From positions 1 to 20,912 of the forward strand of contig JABHIC010000346.1 of the NCBI GenBank assembly GCA_018671205.1: a stretch of DNA of 20,912 nt, written 5' to 3'. The notes under the pieces are model-generated. The model saw only the letters and a program-made list of their open reading frames with translations. It ran no database searches and had not been told where the DNA came from. Positions 15,732-20,912 of the stretch are shown here, piece by piece (position 1 is the stretch's first letter; each line of letters opens with the position of its first letter). Origin of the DNA: Gammaproteobacteria bacterium. Lineage in GTDB: Bacteria > Pseudomonadota > Gammaproteobacteria > GCF-002020875. The translations under genes were made by a program, and so were the position numbers.

Positions 15732-16184
15732 TTATCCGGGGTTACTCTGAATACTTAGTTTGTGACAGGAACGGAAGATCAGGTAGAGGCCGTTCTTTCC
15801 GATAGCAACATCATCATCGCGCCCATCGTTCATAGCCATTAGGGTGATCTTATCCAGCATAGAAGATGGCAAGGATCTACTGTCCTGCTCGAGTAAGTGG
15901 TTCAGTGAGTAGACTACTGCCCGCAGATGAAATGTTCGATTTTCCTGGTGAAGGTACAGCCCCATCCATGCCATAATTTTAAATGGGTCTGGCTTCTCTT
16001 GGTAAACTCGATAGGTTGTTGTATGTCTCTGTAGGTGCCCCTTAATGAAATTGCCCGCATTTATTAGCTCTTTCATAGAGGGGAAGGTAGACTGCGCAGC
16101 CCCTGAAGCAACATCATTAATCTCGTTGTTTACTTCGTGCATGACGTTTACCGCATACAATACGGCTTCCTGAAGATCTGTCAT
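15732..16184 (-). CDS. Unknown protein, phage early region
   Basis: A 150-residue, mainly helical protein with no motif I recognise. It has no signal peptide or membrane segment. Notable stretches are LQEAVLYAVNVMHEVNNEI at the start and WMGLYLHQENRTFHLRAVV in the middle. It is the last gene before a clear terminator and starts 5 bases after the stop of the 70-residue gene, so the two are co-transcribed. No Shine-Dalgarno site is seen in the short junction (TAACCAACATG), which suggests coupling to the upstream gene by terminating ribosomes. Confidence 0.7.
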   Translation of the reverse strand: MTDLQEAVLYAVNVMHEVNNEINDVASGAAQSTFPSMKELINAGNFIKGHLQRHTTTYRVYQEKPDPFKIMAWMGLYLHQENRTFHLRAVVYSLNHLLEQDSRSLPSSMLDKITLMAMNDGRDDDVAIGKNGLYLIFRSCHKLSIQSNPG

Positions 16185-16189
16185 GTTGG

Positions 16190-16402
16190 TTAATTTTCTA
16201 GTGAGCTGCTAGCTATGTTGTTGCGCAACTGTTCTCGGTCTTGCTTGCGCAACCCTTCACCACTATTGACCCGCCGCATATCTGCAGCAATGCCTCTGGA
16301 GGCCCCGTTACTAAACCAACTGTCTTCCTCAGCTACTTCCTGAATGTCAGGTTCTGCAAAAAGCGCAGTCAAGGCATTAGCAGCGTCTTGGTCTATAGGC
16401 AT
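16190..16402 (-). CDS. Unknown small protein, phage early region
   Basis: A 70-residue acidic and polar protein. The N-terminal half is acidic (PDIQEVAEEDSWF) and the C-terminal half is basic and charged (ADMRRVNSGEGLRKQDREQLRNN). It has no known domain that I can identify. It is the first gene of a two-gene unit, preceded by a sigma-70-like promoter and only a weak GAGACGAG ribosome site. Coding status rests on the tight junction with the next gene and the promoter/terminator pair around both. Confidence 0.6.
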   Translation of the reverse strand: MPIDQDAANALTALFAEPDIQEVAEEDSWFSNGASRGIAADMRRVNSGEGLRKQDREQLRNNIASSSLEN

Positions 16403-16470
16403 AGTTTGTCTCGTCTCGGTTTTATTAATGCGCTAGAAATCAAGCTCTCACAAACCTAGCGGCTCTACAG

Positions 16471-16498
16471 TTTATAGCGTGAGGTGTCACGATTTCAA
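16471..16498 (-). promoter_or_regulatory. Sigma-70-like promoter of the two small genes
   Basis: On the minus strand TTGAAA (16493-16498), a 16-base spacer, then TATAAA (16471-16476). The predicted start near 16463 gives a leader of about 60 bases. The spacer contains GTGA-cacc-TCAC, a small inverted repeat that could serve as an operator. Confidence 0.55.
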
Positions 16499-16520
16499 GA
16501 GGGGGCCGCAAAAATAAAAC

Positions 16521-16549
16521 TCTTAACTTTTTGTTTTCTATGCGTTCTT
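16521..16549 (+). repeat. TCTATGCG-type site 3
   Basis: CTTAACTTTTTG, then TTTTCTATGCGTTCTT. It shares the CTTAA, T-run and CTATGCG parts of sites 1, 2 and 4 with a slightly longer spacer. It lies upstream of the promoter of the 70-residue gene. Confidence 0.45.
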
Positions 16550-16602
16550 GTTTGATGACCCTTGATTTATTGCTTTTATAATCAACGCTTTGTATGGGAA
16601 GT

Positions 16603-16622
16603 GTTACGCAATGTAACGCAAT
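16603..16622 (-). repeat. Tandem 10-bp repeat with embedded palindrome
   Basis: GTTACGCAAT is followed directly by GTAACGCAAT: one mismatch and one helical turn apart. The pair also makes GTTAC-gcaat-GTAAC an inverted repeat. On the minus strand the units read ATTGCGTTAC and ATTGCGTAAC, sharing the TGCGTAA core of the TCTATGCG sites. It is likely a protein-binding site. Confidence 0.55.
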
Positions 16623-16661
16623 CATTTGCTTAAAATAGTTACCTCAATCTCCGACCATCTT

Positions 16662-16674
16662 CCTGAGACTCAGG
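16662..16674. promoter_or_regulatory. 13-bp palindrome over the IHF-beta stop codon
   Basis: CCTGAGACTCAGG is a perfect inverted repeat around one central base, and the TGA stop (16670-16672) lies inside it. It differs from CCTGAAATTCAGG at 3589-3601 only by a paired, compensating change in each arm, giving the consensus CCTGARAYTCAGG. Confidence 0.5.
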
Positions 16675-16954
16675 CTACATTCTTGTTCACTCGTCCCCGC
16701 AACGCCTTACCCGGCTTGAAGTGGGGCACGAACTTGGCGGGTATCTCAACTGCCTCCCCAGTCTTCGGGTTACGCCCAATACGTGCCTTACGCTCATGCA
16801 GTGAGAAGGCACCAAAGCCCCGGATCTCAACTCTCCCTCCGCTTCCCAGAGTATCCTGCATAGTGTTGATGATAGTGTTTACCGCCGCTGCAGCATCCCC
16901 CTGTGAGAGTTCGCTGTTGAGGTAGAGGCGGCTGATTAAGTCTGATTTGTTCAT
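16670..16954 (-). CDS. ihfB: Integration host factor beta subunit homologue (phage-borne)
   Basis: A 94-residue DNABII protein, the same length as the E. coli IHF beta subunit. It shows the helical dimerisation part (about 1-40), RVEIRGFGAFSLHERKARIGRNPKTG (41-66) with the intercalating Pro at residue 63 at the tip of the DNA-binding arm, and the C-terminal PHFKPGK (77-83). The IEIRGFG...SLHxRxxRxGRNPKTG...KxVPHFKPGK pattern fits IHF-beta better than HU. It bends DNA sharply in replication, recombination and packaging complexes. A partner alpha subunit is not in the window, so it may pair with the host protein or act as a homodimer. No ribosome site precedes the ATG. The predicted -10 ends 6 bases upstream, suggesting a leaderless mRNA. 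Confidence 0.93.
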   Translation of the reverse strand: MNKSDLISRLYLNSELSQGDAAAAVNTIINTMQDTLGSGGRVEIRGFGAFSLHERKARIGRNPKTGEAVEIPAKFVPHFKPGKALRGRVNKNVA

Positions 16955-16960
16955 TTTTGG

Positions 16961-16990
16961 ATTTTAGCAGATGCGTTGGACTGTTGTCTT
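16961..16990 (-). promoter_or_regulatory. Extended -10 promoter of the IHF-beta gene
   Basis: On the minus strand TGC-TAAAAT (-10 at 16961-16966), an 18-base spacer, then AAGACA (16985-16990, four of six bases of TTGACA). The predicted start falls on or next to the A of the ATG at 16954. A-rich tandem repeats lie directly upstream and may act as an UP element or operator. Confidence 0.55.
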
Positions 16991-17025
16991 TTCCTTAATC
17001 TTCTCGTCTTTTCCTTAATCTTTTC
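16986..17025 (+). repeat. Tandem 20-bp repeat upstream of IHF-beta
   Basis: GTCTTTTCCTTAATCTTCTC at 16986-17005 is repeated at 17006-17025 with one change (TTCTC to TTTTC). A third, diverged unit starts GTCAATGCGTAATC at 17026. The 20-base period is two helical turns, so bound proteins would sit on the same face. The first unit overlaps the predicted -35. Confidence 0.8.
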
Positions 17026-17039
17026 GTCAATGCGTAATC
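17013..17039 (+). repeat. TCTATGCG-type site 4
   Basis: CCTTAATCTTTT, then CGTCAATGCGTAATC. It aligns with site 2 (CTTTAATTTTTGTCTATGCGCAAT) over its full length. It is merged with the tandem 20-bp repeat, suggesting that both derive from one binding motif. A G9 run (17067-17075) follows 28 bases on. Confidence 0.55.
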
Positions 17040-17191
17040 TATGGTGCGGCTCTGTGTCGATCCAATGGGGGGGGGAAGATAGAGACGGAACACCCTGTCA
17101 GGCTGCCGCATTGGGGGAGTGAGGCGTTTTCCTGCTGTTCTCCTTGCGTCGGTACTGCTCCCCCTAACTAGAGCGGCTACAGGGGCCTACG

Positions 17192-18526
17192 TTACTGGGT
17201 GACACGGTAGCTGCGCTCCTCATAGATAGCCAGCCTCTTCCGGTGGGATGCGATGCTGAATCCGTGGTCATCAACTAGATCAGCCACATATCCACGCTGC
17301 TTGCCCTCGTGTGGTCTTATCACTCGACCAATGGCCTGCAGTAGTCGCACCTTTGAGCTGATGGGAGTTGCCATGATCAACACACCCCATCCAGAAACGT
17401 CCAGACCCTCACCCAGCAGGTTAACGGTGCCGATGGTTATCTTGTGCTCTGCGATTTTCTCCATACGGCTCCTGCGCTCTTTGGCGGGTAGTTTGCCGTG
17501 AATCTCCAGTACATCATCCAGAAAGGCGGCGATATTCCCCACATGCGCAATACGGTCAGTCAGTACCAATGTGGGTGCTGATTCACTCCCCTGCAAGGCA
17601 AGGTTGGCAATCATCTGGTTACGCTCCTCACTCTCTACCAGCTCCCCCAGGTAGTCATTCCAACTATCAACAGACCATGATGGAGTGAAGCCTGTCTGGA
17701 TAACCTTTACAGTGGCCGGTACGATGCCGCCCTGTTTTTCGACTTTGTCGGGGTCAATCGAGGCAATAATATCTCCTACGTTGCGGTGAATAAGGTCATG
17801 CAACCCGTCCCGCCTGAGTGGCGTGGCCGTGAGCCCGTACCTGCGCTTGGCTGAACTCCACTTTATGACTTCAGAAAACGTCTGGGCTGCGACTCTGTGG
17901 GTCTCATCTATCAAGGTAAGCCCGTGCCTTGAAAATAGTTCAGCGGCTCTCTCGGGGCTGCGGTGGAGGGTCTGCAGCATGCAGACGGTGATCTCTTCTC
18001 CCTCCTTCCATTTGCCGCTACCAATTGTACCCGCTTCAACACCCATCCATTTCTGGATTTCCCGTCGCCACTGGCTGGCCAGCCCCTTGGAGTGAGTGAG
18101 GATCAAGGCTCTTTCTCCATGGTGTGCAATCAGAGCCATGCCCAGAATTGTTTTTCCGCTCCCGGTCGGGGCAACCAGTACGCCCTGCTCATGCCGGTAC
18201 GCCTGATCCAGCATCAACTGCTGATAATCACGATATGTAATACTCTCCAGCTGAGGCATATCCACGGGGGCAACTGTCCGATGATCTTGGATGGTTGCCG
18301 GATCATAGAGTTCAAGTAGCCGGTCAAGGTAGCCGCGTGGGAGAGTCAGCACTCCGTCCTCCTCACTCCACGCCTCAACCATAGGTGGCAGGTGAGCAGA
18401 GTACCGCCCCAGTTTCTCGGCAGTGGCAATGGCTGGGTTAGGCCATTCATTCTCAGACTTAAGAAGCGCAAATTCCGTATCCGTTTGATTTTCAATAGTT
18501 AGATTGCCAGCAATCGTAATCTTCAT
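17192..18526 (-). CDS. Superfamily 2 DNA helicase, UvsW/XPB-like
   Basis: A 444-residue ATP-dependent DNA helicase or translocase. Motif I APTGSGKT is at 119-126, motif II is DETH at 207-210 (a DEAH-box variant), motif III is GLTATP (231-236), and motif VI is QAIGRVIRP at 397-405. A Q-motif-like YRDYQQLMLDQAY lies just before motif I (98-110). Residues 1-95 are a poorly conserved N-terminal part. Phage enzymes of this type reverse forks, migrate branches or unwind R-loops, helping the switch from origin- to recombination-driven replication. It starts in an ATGA overlap with the stop of the DnaB-like gene, with GGAGGT upstream. It is the last gene of the replication operon. No T-run terminator follows within the 237-base gap before the IHF-beta gene. 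Confidence 0.92.
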   Translation of the reverse strand: MKITIAGNLTIENQTDTEFALLKSENEWPNPAIATAEKLGRYSAHLPPMVEAWSEEDGVLTLPRGYLDRLLELYDPATIQDHRTVAPVDMPQLESITYRDYQQLMLDQAYRHEQGVLVAPTGSGKTILGMALIAHHGERALILTHSKGLASQWRREIQKWMGVEAGTIGSGKWKEGEEITVCMLQTLHRSPERAAELFSRHGLTLIDETHRVAAQTFSEVIKWSSAKRRYGLTATPLRRDGLHDLIHRNVGDIIASIDPDKVEKQGGIVPATVKVIQTGFTPSWSVDSWNDYLGELVESEERNQMIANLALQGSESAPTLVLTDRIAHVGNIAAFLDDVLEIHGKLPAKERRSRMEKIAEHKITIGTVNLLGEGLDVSGWGVLIMATPISSKVRLLQAIGRVIRPHEGKQRGYVADLVDDHGFSIASHRKRLAIYEERSYRVTQ

Positions 18527-19788
18527 AGAGCACCTCCATTAGGGAAAGTGCCAATCTCGCGGAACGTCTGCACTGAGCCATCAAACTCAAACCTCTCTGG
18601 TCTCCAGCCGATTTCACCCATCCGATTTTTGAGGACACCAATCTCCACATGGTTATCCTTTGTTAAATTTAAAAAGATGGCAGCATCAGCATCCTGCTCG
18701 ATATTGCCACTGTCCCGCAGGTCAGATAATTGTGGGCGGCGGTTATCCTTTTCGCTGCCACGGTTCATCTGAGAAAGCGCAATAATCGGCATGTCCAGCT
18801 GCTTTGCCAGCTTCTTCAGCCTGCGCGACACTTCACCCAGCCCATCATTGCGGCTCTTATTGCCGCTGTACTCAATCAGGCCAATGTGATCGACAATGGC
18901 CAGCTCAATCTTCCCCTCACGCCTCCATCTTGTGATGCGCGAACATACTGCATCAAGCGAATAGCTGTCATCATCCACGAACAGCGGTAGCTCAGAGAGC
19001 TTCTGACCCGCCTTGAAAGCATCGTCGAAAAATTGCTCATATCCCCGACTGATACCGCTAATATTCGCCTGACCCAGATGGGATATCCATCGTCGACCGA
19101 TCTCAGAAGAGTCAATCTCCAGAGAGCAGATCCCCACTCCAAAACCAGCTTTCGCAGCGGCAACAGCAGTCTGTTGAGCTATTGCCGTTTTGCCACATCC
19201 TGGCCTGGCGGCGACAATATACAACCGTGAGGGCGCAAGCCCACCCATGGCATCGTTGAGAGACGATAAGGCCCATGGTGCGCCATTCATCCCGTTGCCT
19301 TCACGCTGCTCTCGGGCATCATCCATCGAATGGAGTGCTGCGGTGATCACCTCTTGGGCGGACATTTCACTGCCTGCATTACGCTCAACCGTTGACAGCT
19401 CTCCCGTTAGCCAAGAAAGGACCTCTTCAGAAGAGTTGGTCAAAAGTTTTTCATCTGCCTGACGGAACAGGATAGATGCCTTACGTTTCATGCCTCGCTC
19501 AAGGAGGCTATCCGCGTAATGAGCAATGTTAGCGGGCACCCCGGCAGCATTTCGGGACACATCAATCAGATACTGCAGGTTGCCACCGTTCTCGGCAAGC
19601 ACCATAACATCCACGGCTTCCCCATTGGTAACGGCTCGACTGATCAGCTCAAATGACTTTCGGTTATTGCTCCCAGAGAAGTCAGACGCATTCAGTCGGT
19701 TACTGATCTCATGTATTCGGTCAGGCTCCTTCAATAGCGCAGAGATTACAGACCGCTCAAGATATTCGAGATCTTCGGAGTTATTCAT
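18523..19788 (-). CDS. dnaB: Replicative DNA helicase, DnaB-like
   Basis: A 421-residue hexameric 5'-3' helicase that unwinds the replication fork. An N-terminal helical domain (about 1-110, EDLEYLERSVISALL) precedes a RecA-like core. Walker A is ARPGCGKT at 194-201, a glutamate switch lies in CSLEID (about 221-226), and Walker B is LAIVDHIGLI (about 296-305). LSQMNRGSE (338-346), LSDLRDSGNIEQDAD (354-368) and the arginine-finger segment KNRMGEIG (387-394) are classical DnaB motifs. It is somewhat shorter than the E. coli protein (about 470 residues), mainly in the N-terminal part. It overlaps both neighbours by ATGA and has GGAGGAG upstream. It presumably receives its loader from the preceding gene. 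Confidence 0.95.
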   Translation of the reverse strand: MNNSEDLEYLERSVISALLKEPDRIHEISNRLNASDFSGSNNRKSFELISRAVTNGEAVDVMVLAENGGNLQYLIDVSRNAAGVPANIAHYADSLLERGMKRKASILFRQADEKLLTNSSEEVLSWLTGELSTVERNAGSEMSAQEVITAALHSMDDAREQREGNGMNGAPWALSSLNDAMGGLAPSRLYIVAARPGCGKTAIAQQTAVAAAKAGFGVGICSLEIDSSEIGRRWISHLGQANISGISRGYEQFFDDAFKAGQKLSELPLFVDDDSYSLDAVCSRITRWRREGKIELAIVDHIGLIEYSGNKSRNDGLGEVSRRLKKLAKQLDMPIIALSQMNRGSEKDNRRPQLSDLRDSGNIEQDADAAIFLNLTKDNHVEIGVLKNRMGEIGWRPERFEFDGSVQTFREIGTFPNGGAL

Positions 19789-20519
19789 AACCCCACTCCT
19801 CCATCAGCAGACATCACGCGATCAGAAGGGCTGCGCTGGATATGCTGAGCCTTGTAAGGCTTGGTCTCCTCCTCCCAAGCTCGGTGCTTGATCATTCGGC
19901 AGACGTGCTTAAAACTTGGCGCAAATCCCTGGTGTTGGCGCTGCTGAACTTTATGCTCAGCCTGCTTTGAAAGTTTGGCAATGATTTCGCTCACAAGAGC
20001 ATCGTCTGCTTTCAATTTTTTGAATTCATTAAATGCTTCAGATTTATTACCTTTGTTGCCTAACCCTTCGGGAAAAACAATCCCGGCCCACAGCCGCTCG
20101 AAGAGCGGTGAATAGCCTGTGCTTTTCTTTTCACTATCATTCCCACTACCACTACCACTACCACTACCACTATCGGCTTTTTTGGGTTTACTTGGGTTTT
20201 CTGAAAACCCACTGGGTTTTTTGGGTTTCTCTGGGTTGGTTTTTTTATCGCTGGCTTCATTTGGGTTTTTCTTTGGCCGCCCTCCCTTTTTGCCATTTTT
20301 TTGATTTTTTTCCACCGTCTCCTGATATTTTTTTCCATCCCTAATGAATTGATTTTTAAAGGGATTAAACGCCACCTTAACAATTGGCTCCAAGACTAGA
20401 TCTTCTCCATTGTGACAGGCAAGCATCGCTCTCAATAGCTGTCCAGCCTGCGCATCATTCAAATCATCAAGCACGCTCAAAGAGTCAAGATGAACAATGA
20501 ACGATTTTTTAGTGCTCAT
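19785..20519 (-). CDS. Phage replication initiation/helicase-loading protein, O-like
   Basis: A 244-residue protein. The N-terminal part (1-85) matches the small phage domain often annotated DUF6291: FIVHLDSLSVLDDLNDAQAG, an AFNPFKNQF segment, then KNGKKGGRPKK. A low-complexity linker (about 82-130) is rich in Lys, Pro, Asn and then Ser-Gly. The C-terminal part (about 135-220) has the IVFPEGLGNKGNKSEAFNEF pattern and a SFKHVCRMIKHRAW helix, as in phage replication proteins that follow an initiator domain. It sits directly upstream of the DnaB-like gene with an ATGA overlap, the usual order initiator/loader then helicase. AGAGGT lies 10 bases before the ATG, which overlaps the end of the previous gene by 11 bases. 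The linker DNA carries iteron-like repeats. Confidence 0.8.
   Translation of the reverse strand: MSTKKSFIVHLDSLSVLDDLNDAQAGQLLRAMLACHNGEDLVLEPIVKVAFNPFKNQFIRDGKKYQETVEKNQKNGKKGGRPKKNPNEASDKKTNPEKPKKPSGFSENPSKPKKADSGSGSGSGSGNDSEKKSTGYSPLFERLWAGIVFPEGLGNKGNKSEAFNEFKKLKADDALVSEIIAKLSKQAEHKVQQRQHQGFAPSFKHVCRMIKHRAWEEETKPYKAQHIQRSPSDRVMSADGGVGL
20143..20172 (+). repeat. Hexanucleotide tandem repeat (CCACTA)5
   Basis: Five perfect CCACTA units within the replication protein gene, encoding the Ser-Gly stretch of the linker (about residues 117-126). Being a whole number of codons, slippage would change linker length without breaking the frame. Confidence 0.9.
20182..20268 (+). repeat. Helically spaced TTGGGTTT repeats, possible origin iterons
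   Basis: TTGGGTTT or a close variant begins near 20182, 20192, 20212, 20221, 20231 and 20261. The GGG triplets lie at 20184, 20194, 20214, 20223, 20233 and 20263, multiples of about 10 bases. An inverted AAAACCC fills the gap at 20204-20210. A strongly T-rich stretch follows at about 20285-20335. The array encodes the Lys/Pro/Asn linker. The layout of iterons beside an AT-rich tract inside the initiator gene is that of the lambda origin. Confidence 0.5.
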
Positions 20520-20912
20520 TTTTCATTACCTCTAAATTTCGCTGCTGTTCCATCTTTTTAATTTGCCGAGGCGAGCGCCGCGCACACTCTGCCGCCATCG
20601 CCATAAAGTCAAAGTTGGCGTGGAGCTCATCTATCAGGGCCTCACGATCGTCATCACTAAGGTCATGGGGCACACCATGTGTCAGGGCAATAATTGGCAA
20701 TTCAGGTTGATTATCGGGGAGGTCGAGCCTGACTCTGAAAAATTCATCGTCAAGCTCCTCTAGCCGGATGCCCCACTCGATTTCAGCGCTGAACTGGCCG
20801 TACGCTCCCGCCGAAATGAGCCCACCTACACTGCAGACTGCATAAGCACAGCCATCACCAGCTGGACCAATACCACCCCCCTCAACATAATCTTCACAGT
20901 GGTTGATTGCGG
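20509..20912 (-). CDS. Unknown protein, first visible gene of the replication operon (partial)
   Basis: An open frame runs without a stop from the window edge to a TAA at 20509, giving at least 133 residues. The start lies outside the window. An internal TTG at 20700 is not a plausible start, since the frame continues upstream as coding-like sequence (GDGCAYAVCSVGGLISAG, YGQFSAEIEWGIRLEEL). The visible part has a glycine-rich beginning, an acidic middle (LDDEFFRVRLDLPDN), HGVPHDLSDDDREALIDEL, and a helical C-terminus (ARRSPRQIKKMEQQRNLE). No family is recognised. Its end overlaps the next gene by 11 bases. By position it belongs to the phage replication module. Confidence 0.75.
   Translation of the reverse strand, partial: AINHCEDYVEGGGIGPAGDGCAYAVCSVGGLISAGAYGQFSAEIEWGIRLEELDDEFFRVRLDLPDNQPELPIIALTHGVPHDLSDDDREALIDELHANFDFMAMAAECARRSPRQIKKMEQQRNLEVMKNEH

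Noticed and set aside
16986..17039. CRISPR-like array
   Set aside because: The 20-bp units are directly adjacent with no spacers, and no cas genes are nearby. They read as tandem binding sites.
17543..17554. Further copy of the TCTATGCG motif inside the SF2 helicase gene (ATGCGCAATACG)
   Set aside because: It matches 11 of 12 bases of site 2 but lacks the GTC and T-run part and encodes conserved-looking protein (RIAHV). It is likely chance.
20509..20700. Independent 63-residue gene starting at TTG 20700
   Set aside because: The same frame stays open to the window edge with coding-like sequence, so this is the tail of a longer gene whose start is outside.

Overview
The window looks like a gammaproteobacterial chromosome carrying a resident phage or prophage-like element, or an assembled junction between the two. 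The host signal comes from the left part. It holds a flagellin gene with a textbook sigma-28 (FliA) promoter and a small secreted-protein gene, in AT-rich DNA with no phage-like genes. The phage signal comes from about 3.5 kb to the right end: a giant polyvalent protein, a DnaB-type helicase, a phage replication-initiation protein with a low-complexity linker, an SF2 helicase, a phage-borne IHF-beta homologue and several orphan small proteins. I cannot name the species.

Layout. 1-140: the possible 3' end of an insertion sequence, cut by the window edge. 140-1260: about 1.1 kb with no convincing gene, holding a cluster of stem-loops (about 304-526) and a stretch of G/C homopolymer runs with short repeats (about 585-900). 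1264-2917: FliA promoter and flagellin, with an unusual Thr-rich-flanked central domain. 3159-3475: a small exported protein on the minus strand with its own terminator and promoter. 3476-3858: an operator-like region with several inverted repeats built on TTCAGGT half-sites. 3859-14357: a ribbon-helix-helix protein translationally coupled to a 3,436-residue polyvalent protein. 14358-15429: a leader with repeated TCTATGCG sites, then a two-repeat helix-turn-helix-like protein. 15430-15731: a convergent noncoding gap with a minus-strand terminator. 15732-20912: everything is on the minus strand: two unknown small proteins, an IHF-beta homologue, then a tight operon of SF2 helicase, DnaB-like helicase, replication protein and an unknown protein running off the window.

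How the parts fit. The minus-strand operon looks like a phage replication module: an initiator or loader, the replicative helicase, and a UvsW/XPB-like branch-processing helicase, with IHF-beta as an architectural DNA-bending protein. The giant plus-strand protein combines an N6-adenine methyltransferase fold (NPPF), an HExxH metallopeptidase-like segment and a C-terminal region like that of large polyvalent proteins. Such proteins are thought to be delivered with the incoming DNA to protect it. A recurring intergenic motif (core GTCTATGCGTAAT) links the regulatory gaps of both arms. The replication protein gene carries helically spaced repeats beside a T-rich tract in its linker, the arrangement expected of a lambda-like intragenic origin. 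No integrase, capsid, tail, terminase, tRNA, rRNA or CRISPR array is visible.
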